NCBI GenBank assembly: GCA_034687125.1
Contig: JAQGBZ010000137.1
Location: forward strand, 62,001-126,000
Length of the DNA: 64,000 nt
Source: Neelides folsomi
Lineage: Eukaryota; Arthropoda; Collembola; Neelipleona; Neelidae
Reading direction: 5' to 3'
Shown: piece by piece, positions 10,941 through 21,600 of the stretch
Position numbering within the stretch: the stretch's first letter is position 1
How the letters are laid out: every line of letters begins with the position of its first letter
The notes under the pieces: generated by a model
Told to the model about the DNA's origin: nothing
Databases searched by the model: none
Seen by the model: the letters and a program-made list of their open reading frames with translations, nothing else
Program-made: the position numbers and the translations under genes

Positions 10941-12458
10941 ATGGGAAGTGAAAATAATGGAATTGGACATGAAACTCAACACAAAAAGGCTTTGGTTGAA
11001 TCAAATTCACAGCCTTTGAATAATTTACCAGGAGGGGCTGTAAAAGGCGCAGCCGGACCATCATCGGGTCAATCAAATGTCAGGTATGCTATACATGTAT
11101 TTGAATATAAAGTAAGCATTTGTAAATCACATTAAATTGCATAGCATTTGCATATACAGTGTTTTATATCTTTATTATAACTTTTTAGGAAATGGACCTT
11201 GAGTGATTTTGACATTGGAAAACCGTTAGGCAAAGGGAAATTTGGAAACGTGTACCTCGCTAGGGAAAAGAAATCAAAGTTCATCGTCGCATTGAAAGTC
11301 CTTTTTAAAAAGGAATTGAAGAAGGCAAATGTGGAACATCAGCTCCGACGTGAAATTGAAATTCAGACTCATCTGAGGCATCCAAATATTCTCCGGATGT
11401 TTGGTTACTTCCACGATGAAAGCAGAGTTTACCTTATTCTCGAATACGCACCAGGAGGAGAATTATACAAACAACTCCAATCTCTCCCAATGAAATGTTT
11501 TGATGAAAAAACGTAATATATTTCTTATGATTATTCTTTTTTGGATTCGTGATTATTCGATTGCATTATTTAATCAATCAATATGATTTACTAAATAATA
11601 CTCTCTTGTATTTTAGTGCGGCAAAGTACATTTCACAATTAGCCGATGCTCTCATTTATTGCCATGCAAGGAAAGTACTTCATCGAGATATAAAGCCGGA
11701 AAATCTTCTAGTTGGACCAAAAGGAGAACTCAAAATTGCAGATTTTGGTTGGTCTGTTCACGCTCCTTCATCAAAGTAATAACTTTTGCATTAAATTTTA
11801 TACAATAGTATTAAGCCTTGCCGATTTACCATTTATGTAAATATTGTAAAAACCGTTATTTTATCGTAATCATTCTAAATAAATATTTTTATATTTGTTT
11901 TTGTAGACGTGATACTGTATGCGGAACTCTTGACTGTAAGATACTAATTTTCATATCACCTTCAAAAATATGCATATTATAAATTATATTGAATTTTAAA
12001 CCTAAAAGAAATAATTGACTTATCCGTTGCTTCTATTTTGTATCCAGATCTTCCTCCGGAAATGGTGATGGGAAAAACACATGACGAAACGGCAGATATT
12101 TGGAGTTTGGGCGTTTTAATGTACGAATTTCTTGTTGGAAAGCCCCCGTTTCTTACAGAATCATTTGATGAAACATATACCAAAATCATGGGAATCAATT
12201 ACTCGATTCCAGGGACTGTGAGCGATCAAGCTAGAGACCTCATTGCAAGGGTACTAACATGGAAATCATGAATATAATATAGTTTGGTTTATTTGCCGAA
12301 TTTAATCAATTATGAGACGAATTATACAAATGCATCCATTTTATACTTATTACTTTGTTTGTAAATTACAGATTATTCAGAAGGAGCCATCAATGAGGCT
12401 TCCTTTAAACAAAATTCTTTTGCATCCCTGGATTACTGGTTTAAAACAAGTCAAATAA
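10941..12458 (+). CDS. AURK: Aurora Ser/Thr kinase, 314 aa
   Basis: Mitotic kinase acting at centrosomes or centromeres/midzone. Six exons: 10941-11083, 11189-11512, 11617-11775, 11907-11935, 12048-12250, 12372-12458. Kinase landmarks: Gly-loop GKGKFGNV (62-69), VALK lysine 84, HRDIKPEN (178-185), [11 protein letters not shown] (198-208), and CGTLDYLPPEM, the Aurora activation segment. The activating Thr is Thr212, in the context KRDTVCGT. The residue before it, usually Thr or Ser, is Asp. The N-terminal extension is short (about 54 aa) and low-complexity, closer to Aurora B/C than to Aurora A; no clear A-box is visible. The C-terminus ends ILLHPWI then 9 residues. The A/B assignment is uncertain. 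Confidence 0.95.
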
Positions 12459-12823
12459 TGTGTTCTCGCAACGATATGCATACATATATGCATAGGTATC
12501 TAACATTATTTATATTATTATTTAAACAACGGTCCGCGTCTTTTTTAATATCTTTGTACCATATACTCTAATGATATGAGTTTTACTGATTCAATATTGC
12601 ATTCAACAGAAGATAAAATATAATCGTGTTCTATGTACTTGCAATGTAACAATGTTATTTTTATCCTAAATAATTTGGTGGATCTTATGAATCGAAGCCT
12701 TTCAAATCTTGTATTATAACTTTTCACAGAAAAGATCACACATTAATACTTTAATAATTATGCGAATATCTTATTTTATTGGCCCATCTTAATATTCAAT
12801 TGTATTTTTATTTGAAGATATGA

Positions 12824-12829
12824 AATAAA
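12824..12829 (+). terminator. AATAAA poly(A) signal of Aurora kinase
   Basis: A canonical AATAAA followed by T-rich sequence, about 370 bases after the stop codon. Confidence 0.5.
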
Positions 12830-13981
12830 GTTTAATTTATTATTTGCAAATACATTAAAATTTACTATGAATAATAAAACAAGTATTCACATTCTTATTG
12901 CAAACTACAAATTCATTATTAACATTATTTATGAATTCATTTGCTAAATCCTAATATTTATATCGTTAATTCATCCAATCATTTAAGTTATTATGATCGA
13001 ATCTAGGATGATAGGGATTATATCATTCCTTATGTTTGATTCGGAACGAGATGTTGATTTTTATCGAAATTTATTAAGACATCATCTCGATGATTTGTGT
13101 AAAATAATTGGCTATAAAAAATAATTTTTATAAAAAATATAAAATCAAATAGATTCATTGTCAATACTATAAGTATACTTATTACACCGTAATCGACTGC
13201 TTCATTGTGTATTTGCAATGGTGTAATTCAATTGACGAAACGCTTTTTAAATTCATTTAATTTTATTCATGGAATATTCACAAAATTATGAAATGGTACA
13301 AATTTTAAACGACTTTCTTGCCCAATTATTATGGAATTATTTAAAAGCTCACAAATTAAAAACAAGTAAATATACTATATGTATATTTTAAAATGAATGA
13401 AAATAAGAATATCTAAAAATAAATAAATCGGGATACATAATATATTTGAGTTCATCTTTAGGCATATTGCAAAAAAGTTAATCCATTCGTATGTAATTGA
13501 AGCCCAATATCGAAATCATACTTGAAGTTCTTTATTGACCCTAACATTTTTAGCCTTTAAATATAATAATTAGAGAATAATTATAATTAAAAACAATCAA
13601 CTAATAATGAAAATGCTACATATAACTATTAAATCTATAACATAGAATGAAGAAATAAATTAAATATCAATTAGAAACATGAACCCAAATTTTATTAACT
13701 AATTGCAAAGAATCAAATCAATTAAATAAAATTCATAAGATAATTCTAAACATTCATTTAAAACAATGAGACAAGAAAAATAACAAGTTCAATGGAATAT
13801 CAAGTTGCCAAATACTTCAAAGCTGACGATTATCATTCTAGGAAAAACTGGTAGGTAGGTAATTTAATTTCTAATTAGTTATATTATATAAACTAATAAC
13901 CACTTTGGATAAGTTGACAAGTATAAAATGAAAGTCTTAAAAATTATTTGAGGGGATAATTTTTATAAAAAGATCTTGGTA
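12830..13981. other. Convergent intergenic region, no gene seen
   Basis: AT-rich. It lies between the 3' ends of Aurora (+) and the tetraspanin gene (-). Contains a short ggtaggtaggta run near 13850, otherwise nothing recognised. Confidence 0.4.
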
Positions 13982-15872
13982 TTAGACAGTTTCGTAACGG
14001 TAACGAATATGTCGAGCCATGGCACATGCAAAGATAATGCCAAAAAGTTGAACTACCGCGAGCCCAATTCCAATTTGGCCAATTCGCTGAATGTTGATAT
14101 CGCTCACAATGTATTTGAAGCATCCCTGTTTAAAAATAACAATTTATCAGTTAAATTGGTAAAAAATTATTATTATTTAAAATGATTAATTTTACTTCAA
14201 GGTGGATATATTTTTCATCCCCATCAGTGAATTTAACCGGAAGAGAACAGTTGACCGAATCTACAATGCAGCATGAAGTTGGAACTGGGATTTTGTATGT
14301 TTCGTTCAATTTAGTAGTTTGCCAGTCCTTGTATGAATCGACTCCACAACATTTACCCTAGATTTAAAATTGTTATTAAACTTTATAAAATATAATTATT
14401 CAAAGGTAAAAATTCTTAAAATTTTGTTTTCATACAGTATTTTGAGTGAGGTCCCAGAAACCAGTAACGTCCTTTCCATCAGGATCACTTGTATTTCTAT
14501 ATTCGTGAAGCGAATCCATCAAACCCTTATGAAGAGTTTCCTCAATTGTTCCAGCTTGGGTAAATGCAGCAATTGCAGCTCCAACCTCCAACACGAGGAG
14601 AAATCCAATGAGAATCGAATACTAGAAAAATAAACAATATCAAAATTATATTAATTATATTAGATTGTTTGATTTTTTGTACGTTTAGATAAAACATGAA
14701 AACACTATAAATAATCTATAAAGAACACTCACCGTCATCATCATGCAATGGTTTTCCTTCACAGCACCACAACATCCCAAAAATGAGATAAAGAAGATAA
14801 AGAATCCAACAGCAATGAAGAGATTGGGTGGGACGTTGATCGAAGATTCCCCAAGAAAGTGAACGTATTTTTCAACATCATATTTTGTCGTAAATCCAAG
14901 GACCATAAGAACGATCCCAAGAATCTGAAATGTTCAATAATGATTTTTTAAATTACAATAATTGTTACTAATTATTAGTAAACATTATTCAAAGAAAATT
15001 GCTTGTATAACTTGATAAAGTTAGTTAAAGGCTAATTTAATGAACAAACTTTTTAATGACATGTGTAATAATAATCAATAATCACCATATTAGGAATTAT
15101 GAAAATTTATTTACTTTGATATACCTATCATATAAAGTAATATAAAGTTCCCTTTCATCCTGAATCGATAAGCTTGATGACCGACAAGAATAAAATTATA
15201 CAATGGCGTTCAATAAAACGAGATCGAGGCCGAGGGAGTGAGAGTGAATACTCCGTCATTCTCCCACATAAAATCAATAAAATATTGGAAGTTGTAATTG
15301 GTGGTGATGTATGTGATATATGATTGGATTGATAGATATCAAATGTCATGTATAAAAATGCAGTGACATCCAGAAGCGAAGCTCCGTTAAATTCTTGGTT
15401 CGAAGGTCAATTCATGTTGAAACAACTGAAACTGAACCATAAAGTTCTTTCCCCTTCTACTTATATTTAGATTTTATAAAGTATGATATTTCCATTTTCA
15501 TGGATAGATTACAAATCACAACGTGTAGTAAGTGCAAAGTACGTGTCTAGTGAAATTACATCATAAAACTATTATTACAAGGACCTAGTTCAAACTTTCG
15601 ATTAAAGACTAAAAAACTTTAAATAAGCCAATAATTGTCTGTTAAATCAATTCAACCTGTCTTATTTAGAATCTCAGGATATTACTGAAGAATAATAAAT
15701 CAGGACAATGAGCTATTCATTATTAGCTTTGATTTTATGAAAGGGTTGGATTTGGTCTGGGCTGGGGCTTCAATTTATGAATACGATTTTAATTATGATG
15801 TTGACTTACGACAAAAACCAAGTTGAAGAAGAAGAGAATATATTTAACACACGACATTCCTCCTTGGGCCAT
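13982..15872 (-). CDS. Tetraspanin, 248 aa
   Basis: Four-pass plasma or endosomal membrane organiser. Five exons: 15810-15872, 14733-14924, 14436-14621, 14196-14357, 13982-14125 (747 nt). TM1 is the first exon (CVKYILFFFNLVFV). TM2 is LFIAVGFFIFFISFLG, running into the conserved CCGAVKE intracellular turn. TM3 is SILIGFLLVLEVGAAIAAF. The large extracellular loop carries the defining KCCG, then SCC, then IHLEGC, i.e. three cysteine-bearing motifs allowing two or three disulfides, plus NET and NCS glycosylation sequons. TM4 is GIGLAVVQLFGIIFACAMA, with a short basic tail. The first intron (885 bp) is the longest. Subfamily is not assigned. Confidence 0.93.
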
Positions 15873-17353
15873 GGTGTTGCTTGTCTTGAATTCGGGATGT
15901 GTAGTTTTTAAATGTCTTTTTACTTAAATTACGCAATTAAATGAAGGAGAGGAAGATTGGAGATGGCGAATGGAGAGTGAATGAGTGAATCAGTGAATCA
16001 GCAGCGAAATGAATGTGAAGGGAAGGAAGAAAATCTAGTCAGCGTCAGGTGACTGAGGTTTCACTTTATAGTCTGTTTCAAAGGTACAAATGGCGCAGCT
16101 ATATTATTTTAATACAATAAATAGGAAATCAGGATGACTCATCCCGGATAATTTATAAGATGTATTAGATATATAATGTGTACCTGTACCTATATATGTA
16201 AAAGTATATTCTATATGATAATTAATTATTTTATAATTAATTTGTAGTTAATCTTACGATTAGTTTAATTCTTTTAGCTTGCTAGTCTTCAAAATTCCTT
16301 TCAAACATTATTCTTTTGTAGTTATTATTTAACCCAATTCAAATACATGAAACATGATGCATACATAATGGTATATAAAATATAAATGAAGGTGATTATT
16401 TGTGCCTTGAACTTCTTTGCGTGTAGAGTTTAAAGTCATTGTTATTTAAAAGCTTTATTTTTGCGCATTTACAGATAGAGCATATTTTTGCATTTGCCTT
16501 TGCTGTACAAATCCAAATATCTAATTTAACTAATAATCATTGTGGGTAGGTAGTTTAGCTGTTTTATTTATTTATAATAGGTAGATTCTTTATAATTTAT
16601 TTCATAGCAAAGTATAGCCATTGCATTAGCATTAGCCAATGATTCACCATGTAATGGTAAATAAAAAATATAACACGAAATTACTAATTATGACTCATTG
16701 AATCTATTCTCTATAATAAATACATATTAATACATACTTACTTTTAGTTGTCTCATATTTTAATAGCTCCTATTACTTATTATCTACTAATTGTAACGAG
16801 AGTTGGTGTGATGAGAATAAAATTCATATTTACATATTATGTAGGTAGACAAAGAGAAGCTATTTAACTCTAAAACATTAAACATTATGCCATGTAGGCA
16901 AAGCCATGAAAGTGCAAGTTCCAATGTTCCAAATAGTACATTCAATCAGTGGTCAATTATTTGAGGTAATTGTGGCTTAGCAGTGATTGTAGAATGATCT
17001 TTACGATCTTTGGTGGTTTCCAGTTCCAATGCGCCATCTTCCCATGATGGGCAAGTGGAGTTGGACAATTGTCCAAGAACTGGAGTGGTTGATGGTTGAA
17101 TTGATCAGCCATGTTGTTGGTTCCACATCTCCCCTCTTCGAGTCTGGAGAGAACCGAGAGGGGTAAGAGGCGACTCCTGCGCATGGGGAAAGAGAGACCC
17201 AAGCTACGCCATTCACATTTCCCCACACTCGCACACTCGGCCTCCACCTCAACGTACCCCAAAGAGACACAACAGAAGAGAGTTCGGAGAATTTGAGATT
17301 CCACGGGCGAGGACTGAGTCGAGGAGGGAGAAGGAACAGTTAAAATTACGACC
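15873..17353. promoter_or_regulatory. Divergent promoter region between tetraspanin (-) and psq/CENP-B protein (+)
   Basis: 16100-16900 is plain AT-rich sequence. 16980-17350 is clearly less AT-rich and holds the leader and promoter of the + strand gene, including two GCCAT motifs (17031-17036, with GCGCCATCTT resembling a YY1/Pho site, and near 17107). A long minus-strand open frame here follows the raised GC content and shows no protein family, so it is not called. Confidence 0.4.
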
Positions 17354-18509
17354 ATGGTTCGGAACTACAAACGGAAGACGAAGGACCGATGGACCAAGGA
17401 AGACCTCCTTGAGGCTCTCATCAAAATCAAAGACCATAATTTGAAGATCAACGACGCCTCGCAGCGGTTCGGGATTTCTCGAGCCACCCTTTACCGCCAG
17501 TATCAGAAATTCATTTCCGGTGGAGCCAAGTGTGATGTAGGGCAGTTTCGAACCTGCGGGGGTAATCCGATTTTAACTAAGGTGGAGGAAGACGTATTAG
17601 AAAAAACAATTCTGGACCTCAGGGACCAGGGATTCTCCGTAACTTCTTCGGACATCAAGAGGATCTGTTACGAATATTGTGATTCCAATGGTATATCAAA
17701 TCATTTTAATTCTGAGAAACGGATGGCCAGCGACGACTGGTACTACGGATTCCTCAAGCGTCACATCAAGGTTCGGGTTGTAAAGGCTGAAGAAATGGCA
17801 GAAGCCGCTGCTGCAGCCGCTGCAGCCGAAGGTAAAATTTAAAATCTTTAATTTTATATTCTACTCACACACATAAAATATAATTTTTAAAGCTTCCATT
17901 TCATCATTTTTATGAACCCAAACTTATTACATATTTTATAATAAATGTTATTATATAATTTTTATAATATATTGTATTATATGATTTGATTATGATTAAA
18001 TATTAGTCTAGTTAAAAATACAACAAATTACATAAAATTAACTTGTATTTATTTTGGTTTTAGGGAGCAAAAAAGGACGAAGGCGTAAGATGAAAGGAGG
18101 AAGGAAAGGACGAGGGCGAAAACGAATAAAGGCGGAAGTTGAGGAGAATGGCGATGATGAAGAGCAAGAGGATGGGGAGGAAGAAGAAGTTGACGATGAG
18201 AACGATGGACAAGAGGAAGAGGAGTTTGATCTACAAGAGGAAGAACCCGTGGCCACTGACGAGCTCGATGGACAAGACGAAGAGCAGGAGGATGAACACG
18301 ATGTGCCGGAGGATGAAGTTGCCGGACAGGAGGATGATGTAAATGGGCTCGATGAAGAGCACGAGGGCCAAGAAGATGAACTCGAGTGTTTGGAAGAAGC
18401 GGAGGAAGAAATGAGGGAAGAAGATACAGAATTAGTGAAAGGGGACGAGGAGGGCGATGTAAATCCCGAGGATGAGGTTGATGAAGAGGGTGATGAAGAC
18501 CCGTACTAA
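17354..18509 (+). CDS. Pipsqueak-type HTH + CENP-B-type HTH protein with basic patch and acidic tail, 307 aa; likely domesticated transposase
   Basis: Two exons: 17354-17831 and 18064-18509 (924 nt). Residues about 10-55 form a psq-type HTH (EALIKIKDHNLKINDAS, then RFGISRATLYRQY). Residues about 70-145 match the CENP-B/Tc5-type second HTH of pogo/jerky-like transposases (PILTKVEEDVLE, GFSVTSSDIKRI, DDWYYGFLKRH). In an active transposase a DDE catalytic domain would follow. Here the frame goes to an Ala run, a basic AT-hook-like stretch (GRRRKMKGG, GRGRKR, about 162-180), then about 120 residues of almost pure Glu/Asp ending EDPY-stop. No DDE motif exists. Likely a nuclear DNA/chromatin-binding protein; function is not known. 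The start ATG has a good context (ACCATGG). Confidence 0.85.
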
Positions 18510-18649
18510 AATCCTATACTTTTTCGCTTGTGTCAAGGAGTGAAGAAGTAAATTTATAGATACATTCAAATAATTTTTATTTTATATCTCTTCTTAAATT
18601 TTTTAATTGTATGGAATTGGATTTTACAATTTTTGAAAGGAGACGTAAA

Positions 18650-18655
18650 TTTATT
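18650..18655 (-). terminator. AATAAA poly(A) signal of the harmonin gene
   Basis: AATAAA on the minus strand about 45 bases past the harmonin stop codon. The convergent psq/CENP-B gene ends only 190 bp away, so the two 3' UTRs probably abut or overlap. Confidence 0.55.
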
Positions 18656-18699
18656 TCAGACAAAATTACGCACAAGCTTAAAAGTACACGATCCGAGCC

Positions 18700-21600
18700 C
18701 TAGAGCTTCCATTTAACAACATGCCTGACCTTTGGCTGAATTTGTCCAGGACTTTGAAATTTGAATCTTTGAATTTGTTTATTGATAGGCTCATTGCTTT
18801 CAGGTGTCGGACTTGGACTATTTGAATAGTCGGGAGTTGGACTTTCAGGTCTTGAGCTGGGGAGATGACAGTGGGCTTTATATTCTTCGTCATCAGTTAT
18901 GACAATTTTCGTCGTGTACCCTTTAAGTTGTTGCTGTTTCAATTTCTTCGGATCATCTGATATCACACTGCTACTTCGACTTCCATTCCCAATAGGTATT
19001 GTAAGATTAACCGTGTCATTATTTGGCTCTGGAATTTCCTCGTTTTTCACCTCGAACGGACTCGGAGGAAGCTGAAATATAATAGCAAAATATTATATAA
19101 GAATTTTAAACTTCAAAGTAAAACATCACATAAGATTTTAACTTCAAAGTTAAATATCACATAATATTTTAACCTCAAATATAATAATAATTATTATAAT
19201 AATATTAATGATAATGTTTATTTAAATAATGTGAAATTAGTTAATTTTAAACTTTACTAGTTTATATAATCTATATCTATAGCTTATTAGATAAAAACTG
19301 TTTAGTGATTGTTAATAATTGTTTTGAATTTAACTGAACATGGAAATAAATTGTATTGTCTAAAATTCCAAAATACAATAAAATCTCATGCTAAAGTATT
19401 TTTACAAAATTGCAACAAAGCTCATTAATTCCTCGTTCATAATTACATATTAATTAGGTAGATTACATATACATACTTTATATTACATAAATACAAATAA
19501 TATTTAAACAAGAAAATAAAGGTAGGTATAAGAAAAGTGACCGAGAGTAAAGTTTTATTCTATCAAGGAAAAATTACAAAAAAGGAAGAAGAAAAATTAT
19601 TCATCTTGCCTGATGTCCCGCATTCCATTTTTTTGAAGGCCCAGTTTGGTTAAACTTAACTAGAGCCTATATATACAAAAACAAAATTGTCCAAAACCGA
19701 AAAATATACAAAAATAACGTTAATTTCTAATACAAACAAGTATTAAATGATAATAGTATTAATGTAAAAAGTTCGAATTTGGAGGAATACATAATTAGTA
19801 CTTGAATTACAAAGAATGAAATAGGAGTTGAAACCACTACCAAAAATTAATGAATCGTCAAAATAAAAATTATTAAAGTCCTATAGGTACTTGCCGATTG
19901 GCCTAATAATGTTAACAAGTTAAACAAAAAATAAGAAAAATATATTTACAAAAAAGCAAAAATTATAAAAGGTACAAATACATATAATACAGTACATCGT
20001 GTAAAAAAAGTATGAATAGACCTACAGATGATGGGAAGTATAATGCTTTATAAGTACTTATTATTTAAAAACGGATCAAAATAAATGGATTGAACAGTGG
20101 ATTGAAGGAAGAGAATTAAAGACAAAGAAGGTCATGTGTCATCAAGTAGTAGATTATTAAAAATAGGTATAAATAGCATTTAAATTTACAGGAGGTGGTG
20201 GCGGAGGTGACTTGGTCACATTATTGTTCCTTATCACATGCTTGGACACTTCCCTTTCTGTCTCTTGGCACTCTTGGTGTTGTCTTTCGATACGGAGTTG
20301 GCGAAGTCGCACGATCCCCGCCACCCGTTGCTCAACCATCTTCTTCTCATGTTCAACCTCCTTTTGAATCCGCTTCTTTCGGAATGATTCTCTTTCCTGA
20401 AACACAATCGGGGCATTAAGAATTTCTCTACTTGATTAAATTTTAATAAACGATTAAAGTTATAATTAAATCTATTTATATCATATACCTACATAGTAAA
20501 ATATGGATATGTATAAATATTTATGGTTGTAAATATATAATATGGTTTATGTAATTAGAGTTGTTCATTACATTTACGTCCCGAATAAGCCCAGACTTAT
20601 CTCCACCATTTTCATCTTCAACGGAATGAGCGAACATTTTACGGTGAGCCTTTTTGAACTCCTCAATCAGCTGTAAATGGAATGAAAATGCTCATCAGAT
20701 TCACCAGGAAGATTATGCAATATATTTATAAGAAGAAGAGGAAATTTGCCTGTTCGTGCTGCTGCCGCTTCTCATCATCAATGGAGGTCGTGAAGAGATT
20801 TTTCTTCTCTCCATTTCCCACCCCTTGCGGGTCCACCATCTTCTGAGGATTGTTCTCTCGCCGCTGATGAGGAAGAAACAAAGATTATAATCACCCAGTC
20901 ATTATTAAATATACCACAATTCCAAACATAATTTTACTCATAACTCATGTTAATTGGCCCATATTTATAAAAGTATAATAACAATAACGTTCATGTGTGT
21001 TTAATAACAATTAAGAATTTATACTTCATTTCTTTTGAGGATTTCTTGGGTCAAGGCTCCGTGGAGGCTTGGGGTTGATTCCGTTGTAGAACTTGAGATG
21101 CTCGATGCCACTGATGGGCATTTCTGCAAAGTTCGCCTTTTCTCCTCCTAAAAAAGAACAAAAATGTTTAATTGATACAGTGCATCCCATTCATAATGAA
21201 AATGATGAATCATTATCTTCATATCGGCTAACTAAGAAATTGAAAATTTTGATTATAAAGGTCTGAAAAATGGGTCTGAGGAATCAAGGGCTTCTAATTC
21301 TTCAATTTCAGTCTATTTACCCAAAACATGATATTAAACTTGTTTGTATACTTTATATAAATAGGACTGATAATTACACAGAGATAGCCCTTATTCTGTT
21401 AAACAATAACTCATCATTATATAGACTATCTAACAATTTGGGTTTAAAAATAATAAGAACGGGCAAATGGGCTAAAGAACCTTCATAAGTTCATTCCTCA
21501 TACTGTTGAGTAATTAAAAGATGTGTTGATGAGCATTAAGATGTGAAGTGCAGCTGAGAGTGCAAACATGCATTAAGTTCCAAGATCTTTACTAAAATTA

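Noticed and set aside
14196-14357. An apparent 1 nt frameshift in the tetraspanin large loop
   Set aside because: It came from miscounting an A-run; with the coordinates of the neighbouring open frame the exon is 162 nt and the IHLEGC motif is in frame.
15380-15470. Possible promoter or nested gene inside tetraspanin intron 1
   Set aside because: Slightly GC-richer sequence around 15190-15260 but no exon, TIR or RNA structure could be supported.
16957-17437. Long minus-strand open frames (up to 132 codons) upstream of and over the start of the psq-type gene
   Set aside because: They mirror the GC-richer leader of the + strand gene, overlap its first exon and show no domain or splice structure.
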